Source: Firmicutes bacterium FC7 | GTDB lineage: Bacteria; Bacillota; Clostridia; Tissierellales; Tissierellaceae | NCBI GenBank assembly: GCA_022760735.1 | Contig: JAKELU010000013.1 | Span: 535-61,313, forward strand | Length of the DNA: 60,779 nucleotides | Direction: 5' to 3' | In this document: positions 34,345 through 42,206 of the stretch, piece by piece | Numbering within the stretch: the stretch's first letter is position 1 | Layout: each line of letters opens with the position of its first letter | Program-made: the position numbers and the translations under genes | The notes under the pieces: model-generated | What the model saw: the letters and a program-made list of their open reading frames with translations, nothing else | What the model was told of the DNA's origin: nothing | The model's database searches: none

Positions 34345-34517
34345 ATTAAAATCGTCCAATTACATTATACCAAACAATAAATCTACTTATTTTTTTAGCA
34401 GAAAAATTACAAAACTTAATTTTAAAAATGAAAACGTTAGTTTATCACGTGTTTTTTTGAAATAAGTACAAAATTAAGAGATTTCTTTGGAAATGTTTAT
34501 TAGGAGGTGTTACGACT

Positions 34518-34964
34518 ATGATTAACTCTAATTTAAATGAAAAAGTAAAATGTTGTTTAACTGATTTCCATAATGGAAGTGGACCTGAAGATTTCCCTAG
34601 TCTGATGGAAGATTATGTATTGACATATCACAAGTTACTATATAGAACCATTACAAAACTTGATAATTATTTTGATTCAAACGAACTTTACTGCTTATTT
34701 GATATATTTAATGCAATCAAATATTCGCCAAAGATGTCTGCAAATAGATTTCTCCTTTTAGAAACAACTGATGTATTAGAAAATGAACAATGGATGATTG
34801 AAAAATGGAAAGTTGACAAAAAGGTTCTTATAGACAAAATTAATAAATTATCTGAGTTTCAGGCTTTCGCAATGATTATGATTATCTACAAATTTTGGAG
34901 AGATACAGATCGATACAAAGATGATTTATCTCTAATATTTAAGGATACTGTTGAGATAGTATAA
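34518..34964 (+). CDS. Hypothetical protein, 148 residues
   Basis: I do not recognise this protein. AGGAGGTG precedes the ATG at good spacing. The protein is helical and acidic, with aromatic residues spread throughout and no known motif. Its general character resembles the other plus-strand protein (28773-29444), but I see no clear alignment between them. It is probably driven by the strong promoter at 34129 and controlled by the divergent repressor. A strong terminator follows. Confidence 0.6.
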   Translation: MINSNLNEKVKCCLTDFHNGSGPEDFPSLMEDYVLTYHKLLYRTITKLDNYFDSNELYCLFDIFNAIKYSPKMSANRFLLLETTDVLENEQWMIEKWKVDKKVLIDKINKLSEFQAFAMIMIIYKFWRDTDRYKDDLSLIFKDTVEIV

Positions 34965-34998
34965 ATTCATCTCAATAAATAATTATGTTTTTAATCTT

Positions 34999-35042
34999 AA
35001 AAATCCTCCAACCCTATTGTTCCACCTAGGGTGGAGGATTTT
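34999..35042. terminator. Bidirectional terminator between the plus-strand gene and tniQ
   Basis: AAATCCTCCAACCCTA pairs with TAGGGTGGAGGATTT around TTGTTCCACC, with a T run on the plus strand and an A run on the other side. Confidence 0.85.
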
Positions 35043-36305
35043 TTACCTTTTCCCATTTCTTCTTAAGAAATCATAAACAGTAGTATGGCTTGTCCCCATT
35101 AATTTTGCAACCGTTGGCACGCTGTTATACTTTAATAGCCGTATTAATTCCTCTCTCCAATAATCCCCGAAATCCACAATCCGAGAATATCTATACTTGT
35201 CTTCTTTTTTCGTATCAGGTCCACGTCTCAAATATGAAAATCCACAATTTGGACAGGTAAAATATCCTATTGGGCTCTTGTTTTTATAACTATTTCTAGT
35301 TTCTACATTCTCAATGACCTGTTTCTTATATTGCTTGCAAACAGGATTTAGACAAGGATACGGCCCTTTCCCAAAAGGTAGGTATCCTACATTTTGATTA
35401 AATAACACTTCTGGTGATAGACCTAAAAATCTCATAAATAATATATGTTTTAATGGATCTTCGATAGTTGCTTTATTCCATCCCATTTTTAAAAGCCAAT
35501 TACTGTTATTAGTCTTCCTAATTGTATTGTGAGTCATCTGAAGTATCTCACTGCCCCAAAAGGTTTCAAAATCAGTAATAAGATTTTTCTGGCGTAAACC
35601 TCCATTCACTGTAGCATACTCTAATATCTTTAACTGATTTAGATACTGCTCTTTTATGTTTGTTTTAATTTCAGGATTATTCAAAATCCAGTTCATATCC
35701 TCTGCAATAATCAGTAATTTTTCATAGGTCTTTGGCTCATACACAACCTCAGTTTCAACAACACAGTTTCTTTCCGTTGCTGCTATATATTTATATTTAT
35801 TGTCCTCAAATGATACACTGCTATTATAAATAGGTATTTTATGGTGAGGACAAATATAGATGCCTCTTATCTGATGAACCCTATGCCAATATAATTCGCC
35901 ATATCTCTCCATATCTTCTTTATTGCACTTTGGACAAAATCTTAGAAATTTATTTTCAGCCAGTGGGTTTATTATTCCTGTTATTTTGTTGTATATTTCA
36001 ACATCCCCATGCAACATATACCGTCTTATTATTCCCCTGTTCTCAAGGCTTAAAAAGACCGTATAATACGGAAATAAGGTATGTTCAAATATTAGCCTAT
36101 CTACATCAAAAGGACTATTTAAGGGCATATTTCGGACTAAATTTGCCAATAATGTTGGGAATTCCAGGCTACAAACTATACGCTTTACATTAAACAGATC
36201 CCTGGCAGTTTCACTTCCATTAAAATTTGGACTTTTTTCATGATATCTGGCAAAAACACTATATAGTATTTCATCTGGATACGGTGTAGGAAAAAAAGTC
36301 ATCAT
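35043..36305 (-). CDS. tniQ: TniQ/TnsD-family target-selection protein
   Basis: The protein has 420 residues. The N terminus has the TniQ pattern (FFPTPYPDEILYSVFARYH). Zinc-binding residues follow: CPKCNKED, then IYICPHHKIPIY. A second ribbon lies at CLNPVCKQY and FTCPNCGFSY. The C terminus ends in a helix-turn-helix (TVAKLMGTSHTTVYDFLRR). TnsD of Tn7 (508 residues) reads the end of glmS; this shorter relative probably reads the end of rpsI, since the element lies 6 bp beyond that stop codon. It overlaps tnsC by 4 bp. I see no CRISPR-Cas genes, so targeting should be by protein. Confidence 0.88.
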   Translation of the reverse strand: MMTFFPTPYPDEILYSVFARYHEKSPNFNGSETARDLFNVKRIVCSLEFPTLLANLVRNMPLNSPFDVDRLIFEHTLFPYYTVFLSLENRGIIRRYMLHGDVEIYNKITGIINPLAENKFLRFCPKCNKEDMERYGELYWHRVHQIRGIYICPHHKIPIYNSSVSFEDNKYKYIAATERNCVVETEVVYEPKTYEKLLIIAEDMNWILNNPEIKTNIKEQYLNQLKILEYATVNGGLRQKNLITDFETFWGSEILQMTHNTIRKTNNSNWLLKMGWNKATIEDPLKHILFMRFLGLSPEVLFNQNVGYLPFGKGPYPCLNPVCKQYKKQVIENVETRNSYKNKSPIGYFTCPNCGFSYLRRGPDTKKEDKYRYSRIVDFGDYWREELIRLLKYNSVPTVAKLMGTSHTTVYDFLRRNGKR

Positions 36306-37684
36306 ATAACTTCAAATCCTTTAATTAACCCTTGATTTTTCAGTATATCATAAGCAGTTAGATCTTCCTCCTTATTCTGCACCATAACTCTAATATCATT
36401 TTCTGCACTTGGAGGCACCTTCTTGGTTCTAACTTTCACTGGCTTTTCATTATTTTCTACTGTAGATGCCTTGGAAGTGGTAGGTATTACAAATCTATTC
36501 CGATTAGGCAATTCATAACTTAAATCAATGTTCCCAGTATATATGTCAGGATATTTTACTATTTCCATTACATTACCTGTCCTTAATGCATTTAGCATTG
36601 GCTTTACCAGCCTTAAACTTTCGTCAGCCACTTGTTTAATTAATTCAGGTGTTATTGTCTCAATCCCACTTGAAATTGCCTTTGTTTGAGCAAGGGCATA
36701 AAGTTTCACTGTTATATCAATTATTCCTTGGGATTGATCATATAGGGTCTCTATTAATTCATCAGTCAGCGCAGTAGGCCTTTTCGTCCATTGATAGCCC
36801 CATATTGCGTTTACAATTAGTTTGAAGTTAATATCATTATCTAACCTTTCAAATATCAAATCCCCTTGCCCTGAACCCCTTCTTGCCTGTCGGAACTTCC
36901 CTTGCAATACTCCCATAGCCTCAGGAGTTCCTATTAATAATACTGGTAAGCCAATAGTATTGACTAGAGTAACAAAAAAATTCAGCATCCTGTCGGCTCC
37001 TCCAGACTTAGACTTGCTAAGATTTTGTATCTCATCAATTACTAATAACCCTAATGAAATACTTTTAGCAATATTGCTCATGGCAACGAGCATATTATCC
37101 ACTGAAAGTTTACCACTACCAAATCGTGAATAATAGTCTGTCCCTAATATCTCATCAACCTTACTAAAAAATGATAGACAAAGTCCTTTAATGCTTCCAT
37201 CGTAAGAGCATTCAAGCCTTAAATATACTACCTGATATCGTGAAAGTGGGCTATCTTTGTATTTAGAGTGAACGATTACTTGTGGATACATGGATAATAT
37301 TCTGTTCACAACTGTTGTTTTCCCCATACCTGATACTCCAAGTAAAGTAAAAGAGCCTGCGGTGCTGCGATAATTGTTTGAAACAAAGGACTTATCCAAT
37401 ACATTTCTTGCTACATAACCCTGTCTTATAACTCTACTGATTCTACTTTCTAAATCTAAATGTATCGCTAGTGGCTGAAAGACATCATATAGACGTCCCA
37501 CTAAATGGGCTCTGTATTGATTATCTAACTGTCTTTCTTCTTTATTATAGGGAGGAAAATTTGCTAACTTTGATACTACCTCTTCAGAAGATGTGATTTG
37601 AGGCAATGCCTCTATAAATGGATTACCTTTATATTCTGAAATAATCTGCTCTTTGTATTGGGCATTATGTATCAAATCCAGCAC
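36302..37684 (-). CDS. tnsC: TnsC-family AAA+ transposition regulator
   Basis: The protein has 460 residues. The P-loop GVSGMGKTTVVNRI (about residues 117-130), Walker B LGLLVIDEIQN and sensor VLLIGTPEAM mark a TnsC/TniB ATPase. The C-terminal part is long and basic (VRTKKVPP...). Known role: TnsC forms ATP-dependent rings on target DNA and links TniQ/TnsD to the TnsAB transposase. A GTG start behind AAGGAGGG overlaps the tnsB end by 20 bp. Motifs look intact. Confidence 0.9.
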   Translation of the reverse strand: MLDLIHNAQYKEQIISEYKGNPFIEALPQITSSEEVVSKLANFPPYNKEERQLDNQYRAHLVGRLYDVFQPLAIHLDLESRISRVIRQGYVARNVLDKSFVSNNYRSTAGSFTLLGVSGMGKTTVVNRILSMYPQVIVHSKYKDSPLSRYQVVYLRLECSYDGSIKGLCLSFFSKVDEILGTDYYSRFGSGKLSVDNMLVAMSNIAKSISLGLLVIDEIQNLSKSKSGGADRMLNFFVTLVNTIGLPVLLIGTPEAMGVLQGKFRQARRGSGQGDLIFERLDNDINFKLIVNAIWGYQWTKRPTALTDELIETLYDQSQGIIDITVKLYALAQTKAISSGIETITPELIKQVADESLRLVKPMLNALRTGNVMEIVKYPDIYTGNIDLSYELPNRNRFVIPTTSKASTVENNEKPVKVRTKKVPPSAENDIRVMVQNKEEDLTAYDILKNQGLIKGFEVI

Positions 37685-39728
37685 GGTCTTTTCCCTCCTT
37701 CTGTGCCTTTAATAGTAATTCGACCAAATTTTGCTCGGTATTACCATAGGCTTTTTCTTCAACTACTATATTTGTTTCTTCTGGTATTATTTCGATAATA
37801 TTTTGTTTCCTCTCCTGCTGCTTCTCAAAAATGCGATTATCTCTGATATTCTGAATGCGTCTCTTTTTGCTTATGCCTTCTTCAACTTCATTTTTTGTCT
37901 CTTCTTTCGCTTGTTCAATTATTTCTTCTATGTCATTTAATAAGTCTATTTTATTTTGCAATTCTGCTTTTTTTGAGGCTTTTGCCTGCACTTTTTCATA
38001 TTCCATTAGATAAGTTACTTCTTCAATAGATTTTTCTTTATATCTTGACTGATGTTCTAATAAAAAACACTTATCAAATTTTCTCCCATCTTCATACTTG
38101 ATATAAATAAAACTCATATCCCTTGGATCATATGATATGTCAACTTTCCAAGATCCATTGTTTCTTGCTTTCTCGAACCATCGTTCTTTTAATGAGGTTT
38201 TAGAACCAAATAGCATCCCTTTAAACTTAATCCCGTGCTGTGTCACAGTTGCTTTGTCTCTTGGCAGTAGATTTAATTTCAATAAATCTTCATCAACAGT
38301 TCTTAACCTTCCTGTTCTATTAGCAACACCCCATTCCCAGATTAATTTGGGTATTGGTTCTACACCATCTGCAATCATATCTTCGCTTCTGGTATAGTTA
38401 GATAAATAGTGATGATTATTATGATACAATACACATTTTATTATAATTTGAGTAAACTGCCTTAAATCAAGGGTTGCTGAAAGTCTGTAATCTTGCTCTC
38501 CTCTTTCACGATATTGACTTTTAATTGCACCGGGCATGAAAGGCTTGGTATGTTGGTTTATAGTATTAAAATACCTCTCTATGATACCCTTCATGTCACC
38601 TCTGTAAGGGCTAGTATTTAATATTTTTATTCCAAATGCTGATATTAAAGATTCTATGTTTTCCCCTTCCAATTCTCCTCTATCTGCAATAATTGCTTCA
38701 GGCAGGTTGCTGCAGTAATTCCACTCATCATTGCCAATCTCTATACCGTACTTCCTGCAAAAGGATACTTTGTCTGACGCAGCATTAATTAATGCAATAC
38801 TCGCTCCAATCCAACTAGGCCCTTCCAAAGATATATTAATTCCTACGACACAACGTGAAAATACATCCATAACAGTATAAATAACAGGCCTTCCTATAAT
38901 CCAATTCCGATTATATTGGGATACTAAATAAACATCTCCTACTGTTGCATCTATTTGAAATATTGCTCCTGGTCCAAATGCTTCTTCAGTAGAAGATCCT
39001 GTAAGCCCCCTATGTTGTAATTCATATTGCTTTGGACTTTGACGAGTAGATACTTCTTTTTTAATGCTTCTCTCCTTATTAAACCAATATCTGAATTGCC
39101 TTAATGTAGGAATGGCATCATTTACCACCCCATTTTCACTAAAGTATTCCTTGATCATAAGTTCATAGGTTAATGTTAAAGTCTTTCTTGAAGAATTGTA
39201 ATAAAACCTATTAAGTGCTGTATTAAAAATCTTTATCGTTTCGGGTGTAATGACAAAAGTATTATTTTTTTCCTTGTTTCCTTGTTTCCCGCCACAATTA
39301 TGATAATCAGGAAGTAAAGAGTTTTTGTGCATACCTCTCTGCCAAAACCGTTTTAAATATCTCATTACAGTTGCTTCATGCACATTATAAACGTATTCTC
39401 TGACAAGTTTAACCCTCTCTCCGGCAATGTAAATGTCAGGTTCAATAGTAACAATGTCTTTAATGGCATTGTATGCCTTATCTCTTATGACCTTATGTTT
39501 AGGTGGGATAGCCTCTTCATCTTTGATAATCATATATGGTTCATTCTCCAAAACATGTATAGTGCCATCATTTAACCCACTCTGAATAAATGTTTCTGAA
39601 ACTGTAATAGGCATTGAGTTACCATAAATATCAATTAGATAGATGATATCTTTATAGTAATACAGTATTCGGTAATATATTTTGCCTTGACTTGTTTCGT
39701 ATAAGATTACACTATTGATTGGAAGCAT
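37665..39728 (-). CDS. tnsB: TnsB-family DDE transposase
   Basis: The protein has about 687 residues from the ATG at 39728 (GGGGTG upstream); the frame can be extended to 39746. The rve catalytic core is intact: first Asp in IFQIDATVGD, second Asp in IIADRGELEG, Glu in GDMKGIIERYF. N-terminal helix-turn-helix regions and a charged C-terminal tail fit TnsB. Known role: it binds the end repeats and joins the 3' ends of the transposon to target DNA. Alone, with no TnsA cut at the 5' ends, this yields a cointegrate. It overlaps tnsA by 17-35 bp. Confidence 0.93.
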   Translation of the reverse strand: MLPINSVILYETSQGKIYYRILYYYKDIIYLIDIYGNSMPITVSETFIQSGLNDGTIHVLENEPYMIIKDEEAIPPKHKVIRDKAYNAIKDIVTIEPDIYIAGERVKLVREYVYNVHEATVMRYLKRFWQRGMHKNSLLPDYHNCGGKQGNKEKNNTFVITPETIKIFNTALNRFYYNSSRKTLTLTYELMIKEYFSENGVVNDAIPTLRQFRYWFNKERSIKKEVSTRQSPKQYELQHRGLTGSSTEEAFGPGAIFQIDATVGDVYLVSQYNRNWIIGRPVIYTVMDVFSRCVVGINISLEGPSWIGASIALINAASDKVSFCRKYGIEIGNDEWNYCSNLPEAIIADRGELEGENIESLISAFGIKILNTSPYRGDMKGIIERYFNTINQHTKPFMPGAIKSQYRERGEQDYRLSATLDLRQFTQIIIKCVLYHNNHHYLSNYTRSEDMIADGVEPIPKLIWEWGVANRTGRLRTVDEDLLKLNLLPRDKATVTQHGIKFKGMLFGSKTSLKERWFEKARNNGSWKVDISYDPRDMSFIYIKYEDGRKFDKCFLLEHQSRYKEKSIEEVTYLMEYEKVQAKASKKAELQNKIDLLNDIEEIIEQAKEETKNEVEEGISKKRRIQNIRDNRIFEKQQERKQNIIEIIPEETNIVVEEKAYGNTEQNLVELLLKAQKEGKDRAGFDT

Positions 39729-40533
39729 ACCTAGCACCCCAATCAATAATAATTTTAGGACGACTTTCTGTTATATCTATTAATTCATTCATATCAATGT
39801 AAATATGTTTAGATGCTAGAAGGTATTTAAAAATGAATAAGCCTGTTCCATCTGATACATTATTTTCTTTATCAAAGTCAGAAGTTATTTTTCTGATTGA
39901 ATGTTTATTATCTCTAAATTTATCAATTAGAATGTTGCAATAATTCTCTAATGAATTTTCTGTTAAGCCTCTTTCTTCATAGGTATACAAACTTGAGTGT
40001 ATCCACTCTATGTTTTTTACCATTTTAGTAGGTATTTCTTTTTGGGTAATTATGCCAAAATCAATTTGTTTTGCTGCCCAATATCTTCTTTCTATTTCCA
40101 GTCTTTCCAACACGGACTTTTTCCCTAACTCACTCGATGATTTTACTGTCCTTGCAATATATTTGTGATTTCGTAAAGTTAGTAGAAATGTAGTTGTTAG
40201 TATATATGGAGGCTCTTTATTAATAAAAAACTCTTGCTTAAGGTCTTTATTGTCTTTTACTACCTCTGCTAAATCTAAAAGTGGATAATGTTCTCTAATA
40301 TCTACTATTTCATCATCCCATTCAAACATGTAGAAACATCTGGTTTGAATATCTGAAAAGAAATGATGTATTCTGTTTGTCTTCCAGCCTTTTATACGTG
40401 AAACCCTGCCTTTTGACGGGAAGTCTTGTATAGATAACCAGGGCTTATAGGAGGCTAATTCCCCTGCACCACGGTTTTCAGACAGGAATCTTTTATACTT
40501 TGCCATAGTCCAAGAAGTATCTCTTTTGGCCAT
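39712..40533 (-). CDS. tnsA: TnsA-family endonuclease subunit, apparently catalytically dead
   Basis: The protein has about 273 residues from the ATG at 40533, which has AAGGAAGG behind it; an upstream ATG at 40554 is less likely. The family is clear from HHFFSD..., EIVDIREHYPLL, and SVLERLEIERRYW. The metal-binding residues appear changed: the Glu of the SxLE motif (Tn7 Glu63) is Gln in FFSDIQTRCF, coded CAA; the Asp of TTDFL (Tn7 Asp114) is Thr in ILTTTFLLT, coded ACA; the Lys (Tn7 Lys132) remains in ARTVKSSSEL. Known biology: TnsA cuts the 5' ends of Tn7, and active-site mutants turn Tn7 into a replicative, cointegrate-forming transposon. Here TnsA may stay only as a structural partner of TnsB and TnsC. 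Confidence 0.85.
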   Translation of the reverse strand: MAKRDTSWTMAKYKRFLSENRGAGELASYKPWLSIQDFPSKGRVSRIKGWKTNRIHHFFSDIQTRCFYMFEWDDEIVDIREHYPLLDLAEVVKDNKDLKQEFFINKEPPYILTTTFLLTLRNHKYIARTVKSSSELGKKSVLERLEIERRYWAAKQIDFGIITQKEIPTKMVKNIEWIHSSLYTYEERGLTENSLENYCNILIDKFRDNKHSIRKITSDFDKENNVSDGTGLFIFKYLLASKHIYIDMNELIDITESRPKIIIDWGARYASNQ

Positions 40534-40718
40534 ATAAACCTTCCTTTCTTTCATACTTCTTGGATGTGATGTTAACGTAGTATACTGGGATTTTCAACAG
40601 GGATAATGCTTTATTTTATATAGAAAACCTATTAAACGGCTGAATATTAGCGTTTGCTTACTATAAAATTTTTTCTGAAATTTACCCTTATTTTTGTGCC
40701 ATTTTTTATTTATTACTA

Positions 40719-40932
40719 TGTCCAGTTACAAATAAGTTTGCTCACGGAGTGACAAAGTTTGCTCGTGTTGAAATGTAGTTGTTGCAAGGCTTCTCGCGGT
40801 TTCTTCCCTTGTAGTGACAAAGTTTGCTCGCGGGTTTTATTACCTTAAAAAATATAAAAAAAGATATAAAAAATGAGAAAATTACAAGCGAGTTTGCTCG
40901 TGAGCAGTGAAGAATGACAAAGTTTGCTCGTG
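40719..40932 (+). mobile_element. L-type transposon end with TnsB-site-like repeats
   Basis: After TGTCCAG come five related repeats in the same direction: TTACAAATAAGTTTGCTCAC (40726-40745), GACAAAGTTTGCTCGTG (40751-40767), GACAAAGTTTGCTCGCG (40816-40832), TTACAAGCGAGTTTGCTCGT (40882-40901), GACAAAGTTTGCTCGTG (40916-40932). Tn7's left end has the same style: GACAAAATAG... sites reading inward with wide gaps. The direction of the repeats shows that the element lies to the right of 40719. Confidence 0.75.
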
Positions 40933-41080
40933 GAAGGTAATGAGTATTCATACGCAGGGTATAACCTACGGGAGGAAATATCGAAACCACCTACACATCG
41001 GAATTCTACTTGCTTTCGAGGGATTACAACTACGTCCGTTTAGCATATTTTTATTTATTTCTATATCTATTTTTGAACAC
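40933..41080. other. Conserved core of the end cassette
   Basis: About 145 bp between the L sites and the terminator, nearly the same at 44-200. It differs far less between the copies than the R ends and terminators do. No open frame has a ribosome site. Short complementary stretches exist (TCGAAA/TTTCGA), but no convincing RNA fold is visible by eye. Confidence 0.5.
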
Positions 41081-41119
41081 AAAAAAACCGCCAAAGGTTT
41101 TTATACCTATGACGGTTTT
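41081..41119 (-). terminator. Terminator now serving the rplM-rpsI operon, carried by the mobile element
   Basis: On the minus strand AAAACCGTCATAGG and CCTTTGGCGGTTTT pair, followed by a T run. It lies about 60 bp inside the R end, so transcripts from rpsI stop within the element. Confidence 0.8.
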
Positions 41120-41173
41120 GTAAACTCGCAAACAAACTTTGTAAGTTTGAACAAACTCGAGTGTAAATAAACA
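41120..41173 (-). mobile_element. R-type transposon end next to rpsI
   Basis: Read inward from 41173: TGTTTATTTACACTCGAGTT, then CTTACAAAGTTTGTTTGCG. Two or three closely packed sites, as in Tn7's right end. The rpsI stop codon ends at 41180, 6 bp away. Confidence 0.75.
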
Positions 41174-41179
41174 AAAATA

Positions 41180-41572
41180 TTATCTCTTGCTGAATTGTGG
41201 TGATTTTCTTGCTTTCTTAAGACCATATTTCTTTCTTTCTTTCATTCTAGGGTCTCTTGTTAGGTGTCCTGCTTTCTTAAGTAATGGTCTTAATTCTCCA
41301 TCTGCCTGAAGTAAAGCTCTTGCTATACCATGTCTAATAGCTCCAGCTTGGCCAGTGAATCCACCGCCTTCAACTCTAACTATTACATCGTATTTATCAA
41401 CAGTCTCAGTATTTACTAGAGGCTCTTTTGCTATAACCTTTAAAGTTTCATAATTGAAATAATCATCTATATCTCTACCGTTTATAGTAAACTTACCATT
41501 ACCTGGGACTAATCTAACTCTCGCTACGGAAGTCTTACGTCTTCCTGTTCCAATGTATTGTACTATAGCCAC
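41180..41572 (-). CDS. rpsI: 30S ribosomal protein S9; probable attachment gene of the element
   Basis: The protein has 130 residues with the classic [14 protein letters not shown] start and the conserved C terminus RKSPQFSKR, whose last residues reach the ribosomal P site. An AGGAGG ribosome site precedes the ATG. It follows rplM by 24 bp. The 3' end of this gene is highly conserved in bacteria, which makes it a good docking site for a TniQ/TnsD protein. The reading frame is intact, so the insertion spares it. Confidence 0.98.
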   Translation of the reverse strand: MAIVQYIGTGRRKTSVARVRLVPGNGKFTINGRDIDDYFNYETLKVIAKEPLVNTETVDKYDVIVRVEGGGFTGQAGAIRHGIARALLQADGELRPLLKKAGHLTRDPRMKERKKYGLKKARKSPQFSKR

Positions 41573-41596
41573 TTACAGTCCTCCTTTCTCCTACTA

Positions 41597-42025
41597 CTAA
41601 AATTCATATACTTCTGGTTGTTGAGCTTCATGTGGATGCTCTGATCCTGAGTATACTTTAAGTTTCTTGAACATTTTTCTTCCTAAACTGCTCTTTGGTA
41701 GCATTCCTTTAACTGCATACTCAATTGCTAATTCAGGTTTTTCTTCCATTATCTTCTTGTAGGATACATGTCTGTCTCCACCAGGATATCCAGTATGATA
41801 GAAATGAGTTTTTTGCTCTAACTTCTTACCAGTTAAAACAACCTTATCTGCATTAATAACTATAACAAAGTCGCCTGTATCAACATGAGGAGTATATATT
41901 GGCTTATTTTTTCCACTTAGAATATTTGCTATTTCAGTAGCTAATCTACCTAAAACCTTATTCTCAGCATCAACAATATACCATTTTCTTTCTACTTCAT
42001 TAGCTTTCGCCATATAGCTTTTCAT
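41597..42025 (-). CDS. rplM: 50S ribosomal protein L13
   Basis: The protein has 142 residues: [20 protein letters not shown] at the start and [19 protein letters not shown] in the middle are typical. AAAGGAGGG precedes the ATG. It is the first gene of the L13-S9 operon, with its own promoter and a structured leader. Confidence 0.98.
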   Translation of the reverse strand: MKSYMAKANEVERKWYIVDAENKVLGRLATEIANILSGKNKPIYTPHVDTGDFVIVINADKVVLTGKKLEQKTHFYHTGYPGGDRHVSYKKIMEEKPELAIEYAVKGMLPKSSLGRKMFKKLKVYSGSEHPHEAQQPEVYEF

Positions 42026-42072
42026 TTATTTCCCTCCTTTAAACAAAGTAAGATACTCTTGTAGTTTCACTT

Positions 42073-42106
42073 TGCTGCAACGAGGCAAAGGGCATGCCTA
42101 GCAGCA
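42073..42106 (-). promoter_or_regulatory. L13 leader hairpin
   Basis: On the minus strand TGCTGC...GCAGCA encloses AGGC...GCCT, about 50-80 bases before rplM. Its place matches the L13 autoregulatory leader known in low-GC Gram-positive bacteria; the family match is by position and shape only. Confidence 0.5.
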
Positions 42107-42206
42107 CATATTTCAATTTTAGTTTTCCAATTAAAAACGTCTCATAAATGAACGTTAAGGTGTTACTCAAAAAGTTTCCGGGGTCTTTTTTTAAACACTC
42201 TTATAT

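Larger units (their letters stand above)
34027..34517. other. Divergent control region between the repressor and a plus-strand gene
   Basis: It holds two near-consensus promoters back to back, repeated ACTTNTAGTAAA sequences (34160-34171 and 34202-34213), an isolated ribosome site AAAGGAGGTTG (34260-34270) followed by only a very short frame, and a hairpin at 34314-34344. It looks like a switch region with a long leader. Confidence 0.55.
296..40718. mobile_element. Integrated plasmid-like element carrying tnsABC-tniQ, replication, partition and defence genes
   Basis: This is the interval between the two direct cassette copies. It holds a replication protein, a ParMR pair, a repeat array, a repressor, a tyrosine recombinase, tnsABC-tniQ and two defence loci. 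The flanking 5-mers next to the inner ends (ATGAA after 295, TACTA before 40719) do not match, so no target duplication marks the cassette inside the plasmid. The L-type end at 40719 and the R-type end at 295 both face away from this interval, so the interval is not a simple transposon bounded by its own inverted ends. A cointegrate, or integration by recombination between cassettes, explains the layout better. No relaxase or conjugation gene is visible. Confidence 0.6.
40719..41173. repeat. Complete Tn7-like end cassette (L end, core, terminator, R end) beside rpsI
   Basis: This is a 455-bp unit with ends in inverted orientation: TGTCCAGTTACAAATAAGTT at the left, and TGTTTATTTACACTCGAGTT read inward from the right. 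It contains no gene. 40890-41173 repeats 1-295. In effect it is a mini-transposon, with tnsABC-tniQ just outside its L end. The 5-mers at its edges (TACTA before, AAAAT after) do not match, so it is not a simple single insertion at this site; the true outer partner of the R end may be the L end of the left cassette. Confidence 0.75.

Noticed and set aside
40882-41166. CRISPR array or CRISPR-guided (CAST) transposon
   Set aside because: The repeats are few, irregularly spaced and match transposase-site style. No cas gene is in the window, and the TniQ is a protein-targeting type.
40742-41170. Short open frames over the right cassette
   Set aside because: They cross the TnsB-site repeats and the terminator; no ribosome site and no family likeness.
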